A stretch of DNA of 64,000 nt from Cristatella mucedo (Eukaryota > Bryozoa > Phylactolaemata > Cristatellidae), in NCBI GenBank assembly GCA_009760855.2, contig WPIO01000001.1, positions 10,244,501 through 10,308,500 of the forward strand. Reading direction: 5' to 3'. How positions within the stretch are numbered: the first letter of the stretch is position 1; each line of letters starts with the position of its first letter. Shown here piece by piece: positions 11,366 to 22,137 of this stretch. The notes under the pieces were generated by a model. It was not told the DNA's origin, searched no databases, and saw only the letters and a list, made by a program, of their open reading frames with translations. A program made the position numbers and the translations under genes.

Positions 11366-11617
11366 TTAACGAATAGTAGATAAAATTGCGTCGTGGCGAA
11401 ATCTCTTTTGAGCAAATTTGGTTTGCTACAGAGTTTACAAAATCCATGTCCAGTTTTGAGGTGAGACTTTTTAACTGTCAAGTGTCAATGCACATTCGAA
11501 AAGTTTTGAGATCGTAGTAATTGAAGATAAATACGGTGTCTTGCCAGTACGAAATAAAACTGCTTAGGAGAAAAAAGCATAATCTTAATATTGTAAAAAT
11601 CATAATCATAATATTAT

Positions 11618-11800
11618 AAAATTAATTTGCGTAGCGCCCTAAGAAAAAATTGAACCTCTATTCAGGCGCTGCACATATGCCACGTGCTTCGAGCCCGTGA
11701 CGTCGATCGTCGAATACATTCACATCGACCTCGGTCGTCAAAGGCGAGCAACGAGCACTGAGCCAAACTTTCGCAGCTATACTCACGGATCTAATTTGTG
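11618..11800 (-). mobile_element. SINE S2 copy, diverged
   Basis: Minus-oriented S2 with the LINE-A-like tail at 11625-11680 (AGGCGC, TTGAACCTCTATT) and a B-box-like CTCGAAGCAC variant. The head contains an insertion relative to the other copies. Confidence 0.6.
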
Positions 11801-12635
11801 CGAGAGCAGTATATCGGGTGCTCGGAACAACAAGTTTCTTAAGGACAAGTTTAAGCAGCACCGTGCGTCGGGAAAAGAATTATTTCGGCACATGTAAAAA
11901 CCATTCAGCAACAGCAAGTGGTGCCGCTGAACTTGAAACCACTTCTTGTTACTGCTCAACTTCGGGCACGCACACCTCTAACATAAAGCTACTATCAAGT
12001 GTAATTCTGCAATCGGTTTTATGTTCTGCTGCTGAATGTTGAGAATCGCGAAGGTAATCGCGATTTCCTGACCTCTGCTCGCGGATAGTCTTCTGAAGTT
12101 GCTAAGTAAATTTAGCATTGATCTCAGTAAGCAATTGTATCGTGGATGACAGTTGACAAGTCGATAGATTAAAGGAGGTTCGTTGCTCCAGATATCGACG
12201 GATATTTTGCAATCATCGTTCAGGGATACGCTGGAAAAACACAAAGCACAGAAAAAGAGCATGAAACGCGATACTAGTGACTGAAAATAGGACGGCGAGA
12301 GAGAAATGATGAGTGACGATGAATGAGAGATACAAGAGATAGATTGGTAGATAGCGGGCAACGGCTGGGGGCCATGAGATCTAGAGAAGAAGGAAGAGAG
12401 GTTAAGGGAAACAGACGGGCGAGGATATGAAAATATAATGAAGCTATAATGAGAAAATTAAGAATATAAAATTGAGGGCTATGATAAGAAATAAAAATCA
12501 GAAGGGTATATTAAAATCAGGCCCCTTCGGGGCCGTGCGATTCTTCAATAAGCTACAGATCTCGAGCTGATTCAGCGGAGACCAACAAAAGTTTATTGTA
12601 TTCTTTCATATATGCTTATATGTAATATATATATG

Positions 12636-12785
12636 ATTAATTTGTATAGCGCCCTAAGAGAACTAGCTAGGCGCTTCACATATGCCACCCGGCTCGAGCC
12701 CACGACTTGGGTCATCACAAGCATACGCCACGACCTCTCTCAACGGAGGCGAGCGCCTTTAAGCCCCGGGACCAGACCTGGATCG
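12636..12785 (-). mobile_element. SINE S2 copy upstream of SNRNP35
   Basis: Minus-oriented S2: LINE-A-like tail at 12636-12680 (GTATAGCGCCCTAAGAGAAC), then CGGCTCGAGCCCACGAC and the head to about 12785. It ends about 280 bases before the SNRNP35 start codon. Confidence 0.7.
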
Positions 12786-13068
12786 TCGCCACGAACACAG
12801 TTTATATTTTCTTACAGACCTAAACACAACACGCAAAAAAGCTGCCGTACAGTTCATATTTATGTTTACCGATTACCGATTTGGACGCGGAGACGATGGT
12901 TCAAACGACGCAAGGCTCACTGACGTCTCAAAACTTTGGCCTTGACCCTTGAAGCTATGAGTCCACTTATTTCGTGTTTCACCTGAGGGAGAGTTCTGCC
13001 TGCTGACGCTGGTAGCTATATGCTTAGACTGCAGTCTCGCGCCGTCGGCTTCGCGTTTCCGCAGGACC

Positions 13069-13211
13069 ATGACGAAGAATGCTGCGCGTGAATGGGCGCC
13101 TGTGCCTGGTTTTTACGATCCACTCATGGCCGGGAGTATTGACGGTACAGATGTTGAACCTCACGACAACGCTGTAGTAAGGGCTCTCCGCGCTGCTTAC
13201 AAGCCTAACAA
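13069..13211 (+). CDS. SNRNP35: SNRNP35 exon 1: U11/U12 snRNP 35 kDa protein, N-terminus
   Basis: This exon encodes the first 47 residues and two bases of the next codon. The ATG at 13069 has A at -3. The frame reads through YDPLMAGSIDGTDVEPHD and then AAYKPNK, matching the conserved N-terminal segment of the minor-spliceosome 35 kDa protein (YDPLKAGSIDGTD.. in vertebrates). It ends at a consensus donor, AA|GTAAGT, in phase 2. The protein is a subunit of the U11/U12 di-snRNP, which recognises U12-type introns in the nucleus. No longer upstream frame was found, so the start is probably right. The opposite strand also has open frames here, which I treat as shadows. Confidence 0.93.
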
Positions 13212-14851
13212 GTAAGTTGGCAGTGCAGCGTCTCTGTCGTCTTGAAAATGTTCTCTGCCGAAAGTTTTCAATCTGACTGTGAATCTCGAGAGGATAGTGG
13301 ACGCAAAATTCGGCGAATGTACCTGAGCGCGCGTCCTTCACGCTGAGCTGTGTCCTACGCGCACGGCCACAACTGCCAGACAGCTGCTCAGCTGTTTGTT
13401 TTGAAATGCACCGCGTTCGGAGTAGATTTCATGGATTTAGACAAGCGACTGACATTTCACTCACGCCGCAGACTGATCATATTCGGCCTTAGCTAAAAGT
13501 GCGTGTAAGCCAAATTGGCATGCAGTTTGAACGCGCGTAGTCTTAGATCTAATTACGTTTCGTAGACGTATTTTGTATTGGTCGGACGTCGGGCCGTTAA
13601 GCAGCGTAATTAATGTAAACGTTTGCCATTCTTCGAGATAAAGTGAGCAGCCGGACTGCTGCCTGTCACGCAGGCTGTTATGGCGAGCTGTACGCCGAGT
13701 CACATGGGGCTCCACCCTCTGCAATGACATCTCAGTAACGCACCACACTCGCTACAATTCCCGGAGAGTGTCACAGATGTGTTTCGTGCACCACTTTGAT
13801 GGTGTGAATTCATTCAATGCCAACCGCAGCAATGCGTCGGTGTACATTTCTATTAATTATGGTACTTGGCATGTATGATATTATGTGCCGGATATACGAC
13901 TCGACCTATTTTTACTGGACTGCACCCCTTTCCGTCGGACTGGCAGGTTTTTTGCCTGATCTGTCGCAAGGTGCTGTGCTACATGGTGTTGCTGCCAAAG
14001 CTAAGCTCGTGTCGGTTATTGTGAAGTACTCGTTTGACCCTTAGCAGTGGTCTGGTTTGAAGCGGCTGTGCATGGCCCGTCCGATGTGCTGTTGCAATTT
14101 TCTTCACATCTTTCCTTACGCGGTAACTGCAGCAGCTGATGCTCTGCTAGAGCTGCCCGATAATCCGATTGATTAAAAAAGCAACGTGGCTGTTTTGCTA
14201 CCACTTGTCTAATCTTTTCGTACATTCGAAAGTACAGTGATCGAGCGAACAGTTTGCTTAGAGCTAAGACAGCATAATTGCAGTAGCCAGAAACATGCCC
14301 GGTCTACTAAGTGAGGTGCTGTTAAGTGCCATGGTTAGCCTTATCAACGTTAAGTAACCACGCTAGCATATGATAGGTTTTTATGTCAGTCACAGCATAC
14401 CACCACCACACTGGAAAGCTCGACTGGGGCATGCTGTTAGGCCTGATTTATTATTTTATTTTAGTTCGATATGAACAAGCATTTCGTACATCGTAGATGA
14501 GGTTAAAGGGTGCCTAGGTGTCAACTGCTATTGTAGTTCAGTATTGCACGAGTCTCGCTTAGCCGGGTCGCTTGCTGCCCTGCCCTGTTAAACTTATTTG
14601 GTTAAACGTTATGAGAACAATGCTGCCTCAAATAGCAATTTTTCGGGCAAATTGATTTTATGGTATTTGTAGCGTGCTTCCTTTGATTTTTACTAATTTG
14701 CTTCATTAGCTCTTGACCTTGACAGTAGCCACTGTTCATTCATTGTGCATAACTCACACTGAACTGTTTGAATGAGGTTCTTGTGGGCATTTCTGAGTGT
14801 GCAACGTCTGACAATGCTAATACTTACAGCTAGTAACATGTATTTATTTAG
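13212..14851 (+). other. SNRNP35 intron (1,640 bp)
   Basis: The intron runs from GTAAGT to TATTTATTTAG with ordinary U2-type ends. I see no gene inside it. Short open frames at 13461-13748 (-) and 13817-14044 (+) have no recognisable motif. Confidence 0.85.
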
Positions 14852-15653
14852 ACAAGTTATGGGCGAGATGCTGCACACGATCTTCATTAGTCGCCTCGAC
14901 CCCGACACACGGGAGGAAGCATTGACCAGGATTTTCTCCAAGTATGGACAGATCAATCGACTTCGCATAGTCAGGGACATTGTAACTGGCGCATCAAAGC
15001 GATATGCCTTTGTTGAGTATACCGACGAGCGAGCAGCTTACAGAGCGCAGAAGGAGGCCAACAAAGCTGTGGTTGACGACAGGTCAATATTTGTGGACTT
15101 TGAACTAGAGCGCAAGCTGCCTGGCTGGGTTCCGAGGCGGCTCGGCGGGGGTTTCGGTGGCAACAAGGAGTCGGGCCAGCTGAGGTTTGGTGGTAAGGAC
15201 CGACCATTTAAGAGGCCCATCTTTGCAGCCAGCGCCATGCCTACATGCACCGTAGGCACCGACGAGGACTTGCCGGACAAGCGCTGGAGGTTGGCGCAGC
15301 CACGCGGCCGTTCTCCTCCCGTGCATCCGAGACGCTCGCGAACGCCCGAGCAGCGTGCTGCTCGAGGCGACGGTGACCGCTGGCCTCGAAACAGCATTCG
15401 AGCAAGTCGTGAATCAAGCAGCAGCCGGCCGGAAGATGCTTGCCGAGGCTGGCACGGGCGATCGTGGCGTGGCAGCAACTCAGACAGTAGCCGGTACGGT
15501 GACAGCCAGCTGTCTAGAGATGGCAAGAATACAGCCGATGACGTCGTGAGGTCAAACTTTCGCCATGATGGCCATGTGTCTCGCTCTCACGATCGCCATG
15601 GCTCCACTACCGGCAGGCAGCGCTCTCGGAACAGGAGCCGGACTCAGCAGTAG
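14852..15653 (+). CDS. SNRNP35: SNRNP35 exon 2: RRM and Arg/Ser-rich tail
   Basis: After the acceptor, one base completes the split lysine codon and the protein continues to a stop at 15651-15653, giving 314 residues in total. A single RRM spans about residues 57-134. RNP2 is IFISRL (58-63). RNP1 is RYAFVEY (98-104), with Arg where many RRMs have Gly. It is followed by the family signature GWVPRRLGGGFGG..ESGQLRFGG..RPF (139-167), which is diagnostic of the U11/U12 35K protein rather than U1-70K. The last 140 residues are rich in Arg, Ser, Asp and His, longer than in vertebrates (about 246 residues overall). The Met at 14772 within the intron is not the real start, because exon 1 supplies the conserved N-terminus. 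The gene ends 211 bases from the convergent gene on the other strand. Confidence 0.93.
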
Positions 15654-15803
15654 CACATGAACGTGCTGCCTTTCTGCGCAGGCACGGTGGCACTGCATCA
15701 TTCTCGCTCTCTGCTTGGTGGTGGCAGCGATGCCGGCCGTCTTCCTGCCGGTGCAGCCTGGACCCGGAAATATGACGTGCTCATGAGTGTGGACGGGACA
15801 AGA

Positions 15804-15879
15804 AGCAACGACATTACAACCACCATTTAATACCTGAACTTAGCAACGACATTACAACCGCCATTTAATACCTGAACTT
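15804..15879. repeat. 38-bp direct duplication across a gene's stop codon
   Basis: Two adjacent 38-bp units (15804-15841 and 15842-15879) beginning AGCAACGACATTACAACC differ at one position. The right unit contains the last codons and stop of the minus-strand gene; the left unit repeats them in its 3' UTR. Confidence 0.95.
15826..15831 (-). terminator. Candidate poly(A) signal ATTAAA for the minus-strand gene
   Basis: ATTAAA on the minus strand lies about 35 bases past the stop at 15865. A second ATTAAA overlaps the stop codon in the other repeat unit. No AATAAA occurs nearby on this strand. Confidence 0.4.
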
Positions 15880-17490
15880 GAAGCCAGTCTCGTTCGAAGC
15901 CGACTGCTTAACGATTCTGTGCAGGCTGCCCACGGCAGGCCCCATGGAGGCCCGTCCTCCTCCGGCTTCCTCGATTTGTTGCATGATGCTCTTGAGACCG
16001 CGAAGGCGCATTATGACGCTGCTGTAGTCGCTGATATGTCCGCCGATGGCGATTGTATCGTAATCCTCCAGGATGAGACTGACCGGAAATATAAACGGGT
16101 AGCGTATGAAGCGGTATCTCACGATAGGAATCGATGCTGCCACACTCGGGTGAAAGTGAATGTCACCACTGACGTAAACAATGCGATGCACTGGGAGCAC
16201 CGACATCACGACGAGATTGGCAGTGTAGAACCTGTTCCAGTCGCAGGTGCCTTTGCAGTCCCTGAACATTGTTCCATGCGCTATTGACACATAGTAAGGA
16301 TGACGATAAAGAACAAATGGGGTTCCACCACGTAAGGTGTCTTTGCCTTGTGTGAATGTGTAGTTCCGGGGTCCTTCAAAATGCACGAAACTGCAGTTGC
16401 CTGCAGGCATGGAGCAGTGCATGACTCGCAGGGGGTCCAAGTTGTAGACAAAATATAGCCTATCCATGTAGGTGAATGCAGACCAGTGCTTATCCCGCGC
16501 CAGCCGGTTGCCCGAGTGGTGTGTCGTCATCGGCTGACCACCGCTGATGCGAGGCACAATGCAGACGTGTTGCTCATAGTCCCATATGAAAGTAGTGTCT
16601 ACCATCGTAGTTCTCGACACGAAGGCACCGGTGTTAAAGGTAACGTATATGTGGTCGTTGACACTAAAAATCCTTGGCTCTATCGGTCCATCGCCGATAT
16701 CCACGTGCACTTTGGTGGGAATGCCCATAGTCTGCCCTGGCGTCAGGGGATCTAATTTGTCGTTAAACAGTTGAGTGTAGAAGTAATTATCAGAGAGCAC
16801 GTTCGAGGGCTTGTAGGCCGCAAGTTTGAGTTTTTCTTTCTCTAACCACATTCGCATGATAACGACGAGTTCGCCCGAGTCCGTCCAGATCATGGCCGGA
16901 CTGTTCGCATATATTCTCTGCTCATGTCGGAGAGGATCTACAAGTGCAGCTCTGAAGCTTTCCTCTGTCGCCGGTGAGAACGAGTGCACGAGCGAAGTTA
17001 TCACCTGTGTCTGTACGTGGCTGGTAGCTTTACTGTCCAAAAAGACGACACCACTCAACAAAAAGCGATGCCGAAATTTGTCACCTTCTCGAATTGGTTT
17101 CATGGGATTACCTTCGCGATTAGCTGTTGTCACATTAGGCTGCCCTTGCCTACTCTGTCTGGCAAATGAGGGGCTCCCGACGCCGGTCAGTCCGTCCGGT
17201 AGTCCTATTGCTCCGAAGAACAGAACGGAGACAAGGGGCATCAGGATCAGCACTGCTCCTACGACACAGGCGTATCGCCGTGTGACGGCTGACCTCATTC
17301 GTTTCATCGGCGTCGTCCGGCTGACTAGGCCACTGATAGCAGTAAAAGCAGGCTCTGAGGAGCCGGTGCCTCGAGCATGCGTGGCTAGGTGGTGGCGTGG
17401 CAGCTTCACCTCCCTGTCAGCTTTGAAGGCCCACTCCCTACCTGCCGGCTCGACAGTCCATCCCAAACCGTTTCGGGTGGATGCCCCCAT
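15865..17490 (-). CDS. Type II membrane protein of unrecognised family, probably Golgi luminal
   Basis: A single uninterrupted frame gives 541 residues from the first ATG (17490), or 480 from the ATG at 17307. I favour the latter because it gives a short basic cytoplasmic tail (MKRMRSAVTRR) followed directly by one hydrophobic segment (YACVVGAVLILMPLVSVLF) and no other membrane span. The large C-terminal part has NVT, NCS, NYT and NET sites, two cysteine-rich patches and motifs such as GDGPIEPR, RDKHWSAF, YNLDPLRVMHC, LRGGTPF and SGDIHFHPSV. The topology is that of Golgi glycosyltransferases. The periodic Trp/Tyr/Asp-rich strands and the EPR and LDP-type motifs make me suspect a five-bladed beta-propeller related to GH43/GH130-like enzymes or fungal beta-mannosyltransferases, but this is only inference. 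The gene is convergent with SNRNP35. Conserved-looking residues, even coding and full open length argue that it is a real gene. Confidence 0.85.
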   Translation of the reverse strand: MGASTRNGLGWTVEPAGREWAFKADREVKLPRHHLATHARGTGSSEPAFTAISGLVSRTTPMKRMRSAVTRRYACVVGAVLILMPLVSVLFFGAIGLPDGLTGVGSPSFARQSRQGQPNVTTANREGNPMKPIREGDKFRHRFLLSGVVFLDSKATSHVQTQVITSLVHSFSPATEESFRAALVDPLRHEQRIYANSPAMIWTDSGELVVIMRMWLEKEKLKLAAYKPSNVLSDNYFYTQLFNDKLDPLTPGQTMGIPTKVHVDIGDGPIEPRIFSVNDHIYVTFNTGAFVSRTTMVDTTFIWDYEQHVCIVPRISGGQPMTTHHSGNRLARDKHWSAFTYMDRLYFVYNLDPLRVMHCSMPAGNCSFVHFEGPRNYTFTQGKDTLRGGTPFVLYRHPYYVSIAHGTMFRDCKGTCDWNRFYTANLVVMSVLPVHRIVYVSGDIHFHPSVAASIPIVRYRFIRYPFIFPVSLILEDYDTIAIGGHISDYSSVIMRLRGLKSIMQQIEEAGGGRASMGPAVGSLHRIVKQSASNETGFKFRY

Positions 17491-17493
17491 CAC

Positions 17494-19285
17494 GTCGGCT
17501 TTTAATCGTTACAAATGCACCTGATTTGTCAGCTGGGCTGCAGGAGGGGCGTGGCTGTTGCTGGTAGTCACGGCTGGCCTTAACCGCCAGAGTCAGCTGA
17601 GTGTCCATGTCCGTCTAACGCTTAAACTCATCAACTTGGCCAAATCCGAAAACGATTTCTTGAGACGTCTAAGCATCACGCTCGTGCGGAAAGTAAGGAC
17701 TTAGCTGCCTTTGACAAACTTCTGCCTACCTACTTAGCCAATTTTGGGAAAACCGGTAGGAGGTGCCTCGGGATTAAAAGCAGGTTTATTAGCCTCCTCT
17801 GCAATGCAGAATGGTAACATCTCCCTGATAGCTTGTTACCTACCCGGCTATCGGGCTTATACGGTGGTTCTAGAGACATCAGACGGCACCCTGTTGACTT
17901 GCACGTTAAAATTGTCTCTTCAGAAAAGATGAGCTAATTATTTTTTTGGAATGGCTATAAATTGACGCTAGGCCTATTCGAACTCGGCTTGCACGTACAG
18001 GGTCTGTTTCCTGAGGGGGAGGCAATCGTTTAAGGGGGTGGTCATATTTTAAACCAAGAGGTAATTTGTTTAAGCAGGTCTGAGTACGCATGCTCAGCGG
18101 CTGTCTTTGAGAGGTGCAGCTTCGAGCTGTCTTGCCAGACGAAGCCCACCGTTATTTTTTATGGACTACATAAGCCAAAAGGGCAGGGTGGCGTGAGTGC
18201 ACCTTTAGGCTGCCCACTTGGGACTTCGTCTGAGTGGTGAGGCTTCAGACTCCCCTAAAAATGGGAAATAACCAATTTTGTTTAGAGAGAGGCCTAAAAA
18301 CTCTTCTGTTCAGGCAGCTGTTTTTGTGCACCAAATCGGGCCTGCTTCCAGAGGAGGCTGCAATGTCTCTTAAAAGAAGCTAAAATATATTCTGGGGGTG
18401 CTTACTTGGCCTGGCAAGCTGTAGGCCGTTGAAGCTCAGCTTTATGATCCGTCTGTATAGGAGGCCACCAGGCATAGGAAGATGCTTAAAAAAAGCCATT
18501 TCATTCGGCTCTCTTTAGCATTCTGGTTTTGAATCAGTCTCTCTAGAATGAGGCTGGAGGCTCCTATTGTCCTCCGGTCAAGGAGTTGCTAAAAAACTGG
18601 GAAAAGTAGCGTCCGAATACTTGAAGCAACATTGACCACACCTGAATCAGCCGGTAGCAAGCAGTAATGCAAGAAATGACGTACGATATCTCCTGAAACT
18701 CCTCGGGCTGGCAAAACAGCCAGCAGGTACCGGTGCGAGTAGGAAAAGTGATAATGATATTGCAACTGCAGCTGATCACGCCTATTCATTGCATATCACC
18801 GCGTGATGCAGTTACCATTGCTTGATACAAGTAATTGTGGGTCGTTGGGTATTTCTAGCTATAGTAAAAGGATTGGTTTCGGGCAGACAAACGTGTTGTC
18901 TCTTTCAAATACAATATAGGGTCGAACTAGGCCTAAATGCTCACCGGCTAACGTAAACGTGAGCTTACTTGCCCGTGATTATTTAGCATTGACAATAGCA
19001 ATTATTCACAAGATGTCATAATAATGTTGACCATTAACATGGATCAATTCTGCTTAGTGCATTAATATTAAACCGTGTCGTTGGAATTGGGGCGAGATTG
19101 TGAACGTGCTGAGTCGCTTACGAGAGGATCGCTTTGACAACAAGCTCCATCGATACACTGCGGTCGGCCGGTTTACACTCTCAGTGTCAATTGACCGGCT
19201 ACCATCTCTACCAGGAATTTGAACTCAGGACCTCAATCATGGTCCTGCAGTTTTGGATGTAACCGAGTACACCTGCGACCTTTGT
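17494..19285. other. Intergenic, no gene recognised
   Basis: This includes the presumed 5' flank of the minus-strand membrane-protein gene. A few short frames (for example 18564-18779 on the minus strand) have no motif I recognise. A tRNA-like scrap (..GGAATTTGAACTCAGGACC) near 19190-19280 may be an old SINE head. Confidence 0.45.
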
Positions 19286-20062
19286 GGTCCGTGCAAAACT
19301 CTGCCTCTAGGTTTGTGTGTCGTGATAGTCAAGCTGTCACATTACATCACTTCTCACAGACCTGTACTGGCTCCCCCTCACACAGCATATCGACATCGAG
19401 GTACCGTCGCTTGCTTTTAGGCCCCTTAATTCTCCTGCCTCGGCCTATCAGAAACTACTGGCCCACCAGGCAATGAATCGTGAAACCCACTGTTCTTACT
19501 TGAATCATTTAGCCATACCTCGTACAAATCTCAAAACCTTTGGAGACCGTGCCTTTAGTTTGTATGCTCACAAAGCCTAGAACTCACCACCGACGGACGT
19601 CACAACGTCCCCTGACATGACTACATTTAAAAAAGAAGCACCCATTAGGCTGGGCATCGTACCACCTGCTTTATTGACTGGAGTCATTCAGCTGTGTGTC
19701 CAACTAAGCAAATGAAGATCTTCAGTTCGCTTACTCCCAAAGCCTGGAACCCACTTTCAACTGAAGCTACAACATCCCATGACATGACAATTTAAACAGA
19801 TTCTCTACTTTTGCTTTGGTAGCAGTCTTCGAAACAATGTCAGATCACGAAATAATTCATATACACACTGTTCGTCGTGGTTGAGGGATCGATGAACTCT
19901 TTTTTGGTCATATTGCACTTTCATCGCGAACGTCTGAAGTCAGCAGTCAAAGGCTTGCTGCTCTACCGGCATGTGCAATCAAGTGCTTACAGCTGGTGTA
20001 AAACTCTGCAGCTAGGCTTGTCTGTCGTGAGCGTGAACATCACCTGGCTTGACCACGTTTAA
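19286..20062 (+). mobile_element. LINE-A fragments, degenerate, plus orientation
   Basis: Pieces of the LINE-A C-terminal ORF (VQNSASRFVCRD, then FGDRAFS-like and SPDMTTF-like segments) occur in plus orientation with stops and gaps. Two partly overlapping repeats lie at 19650-19790 and 19930-20062. Confidence 0.7.
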
Positions 20063-20066
20063 GAAT

Positions 20067-20548
20067 AATAATAATATTGCACTTGATAGAGCGCCCTCAG
20101 AGAACTCAATCTCTCTCTAGGCGCTTTAAATTTGCAGCAAAGGGAAATGCAAATGAATGGTTAGTAATATCATGCTTTATAAACAAACAAAATGAATAAC
20201 ATGGTTAGGGTTGACATGCACAGGGTCAGCATGCAAATGTGGTTAGTGGCAGCATGCACAGTGTCATCACGCATAAGCACGTGAAGGACGAATCACAGGG
20301 ACCCACTAAATGCTGTCCTAAATAGGTGTGTTTTTAGGGTTTGTTTTAAATGTGGTCATGTCAGGGGATGTTCTGACGCAGATTGGGATGGAGTTCCAGG
20401 CTTTGGGAGCATACGAACTAAATGCACGGTCTCCAAAGGATTTAAGGTTTGTACGAGGTATTTGTAGACTGTTGGATTCCGAAAAGCGGGTGGTACGATA
20501 CTTGGCCTGATGGGGTAGTATATCTGAGAGATAGGCTGGAGCCAAAGA
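20067..20548 (-). mobile_element. LINE-A 3' end, minus orientation
   Basis: About 480 bp of the LINE-A 3' end. It starts at the (ATT)n tail at 20067, includes the full 3' UTR and ends in the ..PAYLSDILPHQAK.. region. The adjacent plus-oriented copy forms an inverted repeat with it. Confidence 0.85.
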
Positions 20549-21140
20549 AAAAAGATACTAAAAACGCACCTATATAAGACAGCATTTAGTGGGTCCCTGT
20601 GATTTGATCTTTACGTGTTTATGCGTGCTGACACTAACCACACTTGCAAGCTGACCCTGCGAACACCAGCCTATCTCTCCGACATGCTCCCCCATCAGGC
20701 CAAGCATCGTACCACCCGCTTTTCGGAATCCAACAGTCTACAAATACCTCGTACAAACCTTAAATCCTTTGGAGACCGTGCATTTAGTTCGTATGCTCCC
20801 AAAGCCTGGAACTCCCTCCCAATCTGCGTCAGAACATCCCCTGACCTGACCACATTTAAAAAAAACCTAAAAACACACCTATTTAGGACAGCATTTAGTG
20901 GGTCCCTGTGATTCGTCCTTCACGTGCTTATGCGTGATGACACTGTGCATGCTGCCACTAACCACATTTGCATGCTGACCCTGTGCATGTCACTCCTAAC
21001 CATGTTATTAATTTTGTTTGTTTTTCAAGCATGATTTTACTTACCATTTAATTGCATTTCCCTTTGCGGCAAATGTAAAGCACCTAGAAAGAGATTAAGT
21101 TCTCTGAGGACGCTTTATCAAGTACGATATTATTATTATT
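20549..21140 (+). mobile_element. LINE-A 3' end, plus orientation
   Basis: A short 3' UTR piece (20549-20655) is followed by a 480-bp LINE-A 3' end (about 20660-21140). The latter contains AYLSDMLPHQAKHRTTRFS through LFRTAFSGSL, the 3' UTR and (ATT)n. A further partial 3' end follows at 21146-21285. Confidence 0.85.
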
Positions 21141-21984
21141 ATTATCCCTAGCCACGTTATTCTTGTTGTTTATTGAGCATGCTACCACTACCATTCGATC
21201 GTGCTTCCTTTGCAGCAAATGTAAAGCGTCTGGAATGAAATTGAGTTCTCCGGGGGGGTGCTATATTAACTGTTTTATTATTATTAGTTGTATATACACA
21301 TTTATAATTAAACAATCAAGACCAATCCTTGCCTTGTCTCGTATTGAATTGTCGGACAGTTAACGGTGGAAGTTGAATAGTCTTTTCGTGCAGAATAGAT
21401 GTTTTCATGTAGGTGTGTGCACTTGATTCCGAGGCTACTAAATTATGAGCTACGTTAATTTTCTTTGCATTTTGCTGTCGTGCATACATTTGAGCAGCTG
21501 TAAAAATTCTTTAGCCGTACTTCTAGGCGCTTGTTCCACTCGTATTAGTCACTCGAGGGCGAAGTCTGGCACCTCTTACTTGCTTTATGTTTTGTGCGAA
21601 GGATTTAGTCCAAAGCCTGTGAACGTGTTTGTAGCAAGACACCGCTTTTGAAGCCTACATAACTGGCCCAGCAAGGAAAGGGGCGAATAATTTGATAGAC
21701 ATTGTACCGTGTTTCAGGCTGCTAAACCTTGAGCGACAACATTTTTGCGATACGTAACAATTATTTTCGATAAAGTCTAGTACAGTAGAGTATGAGTAAA
21801 ACTGTGCCCCGAATGTTTTATGTCAGTGTCTCTTTCATAAATAGGCAAGTACGGTGGGCTGGAAATATTCTGAGTGAGTCGAAGGCAGTTGGCTAGTCAT
21901 TTGCATGCAGATCCCTTTTTCAAGTTTTGCTACTAACTAAATATGTGTGTCAGGCCCGAAAGCAAAATAATGTATATGCATGTA

Positions 21985-22105
21985 ATGTAATAATGTAATG
22001 TATCTCCGTCTGTAACTCCACAAAGTCATAAAGACCATATGGTGTTACGCGGGAAACTTTTGTATAGCCTAAGCGGCTTTCGGTACGCATTCGGTAGCCA
22101 GCATG
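21985..22105 (-). mobile_element. LINE-B 3' terminus
   Basis: Only the last 110-120 bases of LINE-B are present in minus orientation, from the TGTAATGTAATGTATCTCC tail to the ..GYRMRTES-like coding end. It matches the ends at 33985, 52800 and 53937. Confidence 0.75.
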
Positions 22106-22131
22106 GTGATAAATCAAGATCTGGAGTTTCT

Positions 22132-22137
22132 TTTATT
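22132..22137 (-). terminator. Candidate poly(A) signal AATAAA for the RasGRF gene
   Basis: AATAAA on the minus strand lies about 240 bases past the RasGRF stop codon, immediately before the LINE-B remnant. No closer copy was seen. Confidence 0.45.

Noticed and set aside
13024-13341. Minus-strand 105-residue frame
   Set aside because: Overlaps SNRNP35 exon 1, which has strong homology on the plus strand.
14772-14851. Met at 14772 as the SNRNP35 start
   Set aside because: The upstream residues are intron; the family N-terminus (YDPL..GSIDGTD) is encoded by the exon at 13069 with matching splice phase.
15038-15526. Minus-strand open frames over SNRNP35 exon 2
   Set aside because: Shadows of the conserved plus-strand RRM protein.
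16826-17524. 232-residue plus-strand open frame
   Set aside because: Antisense to the membrane-protein gene, whose frame has a membrane anchor and patterned motifs; this one has none.
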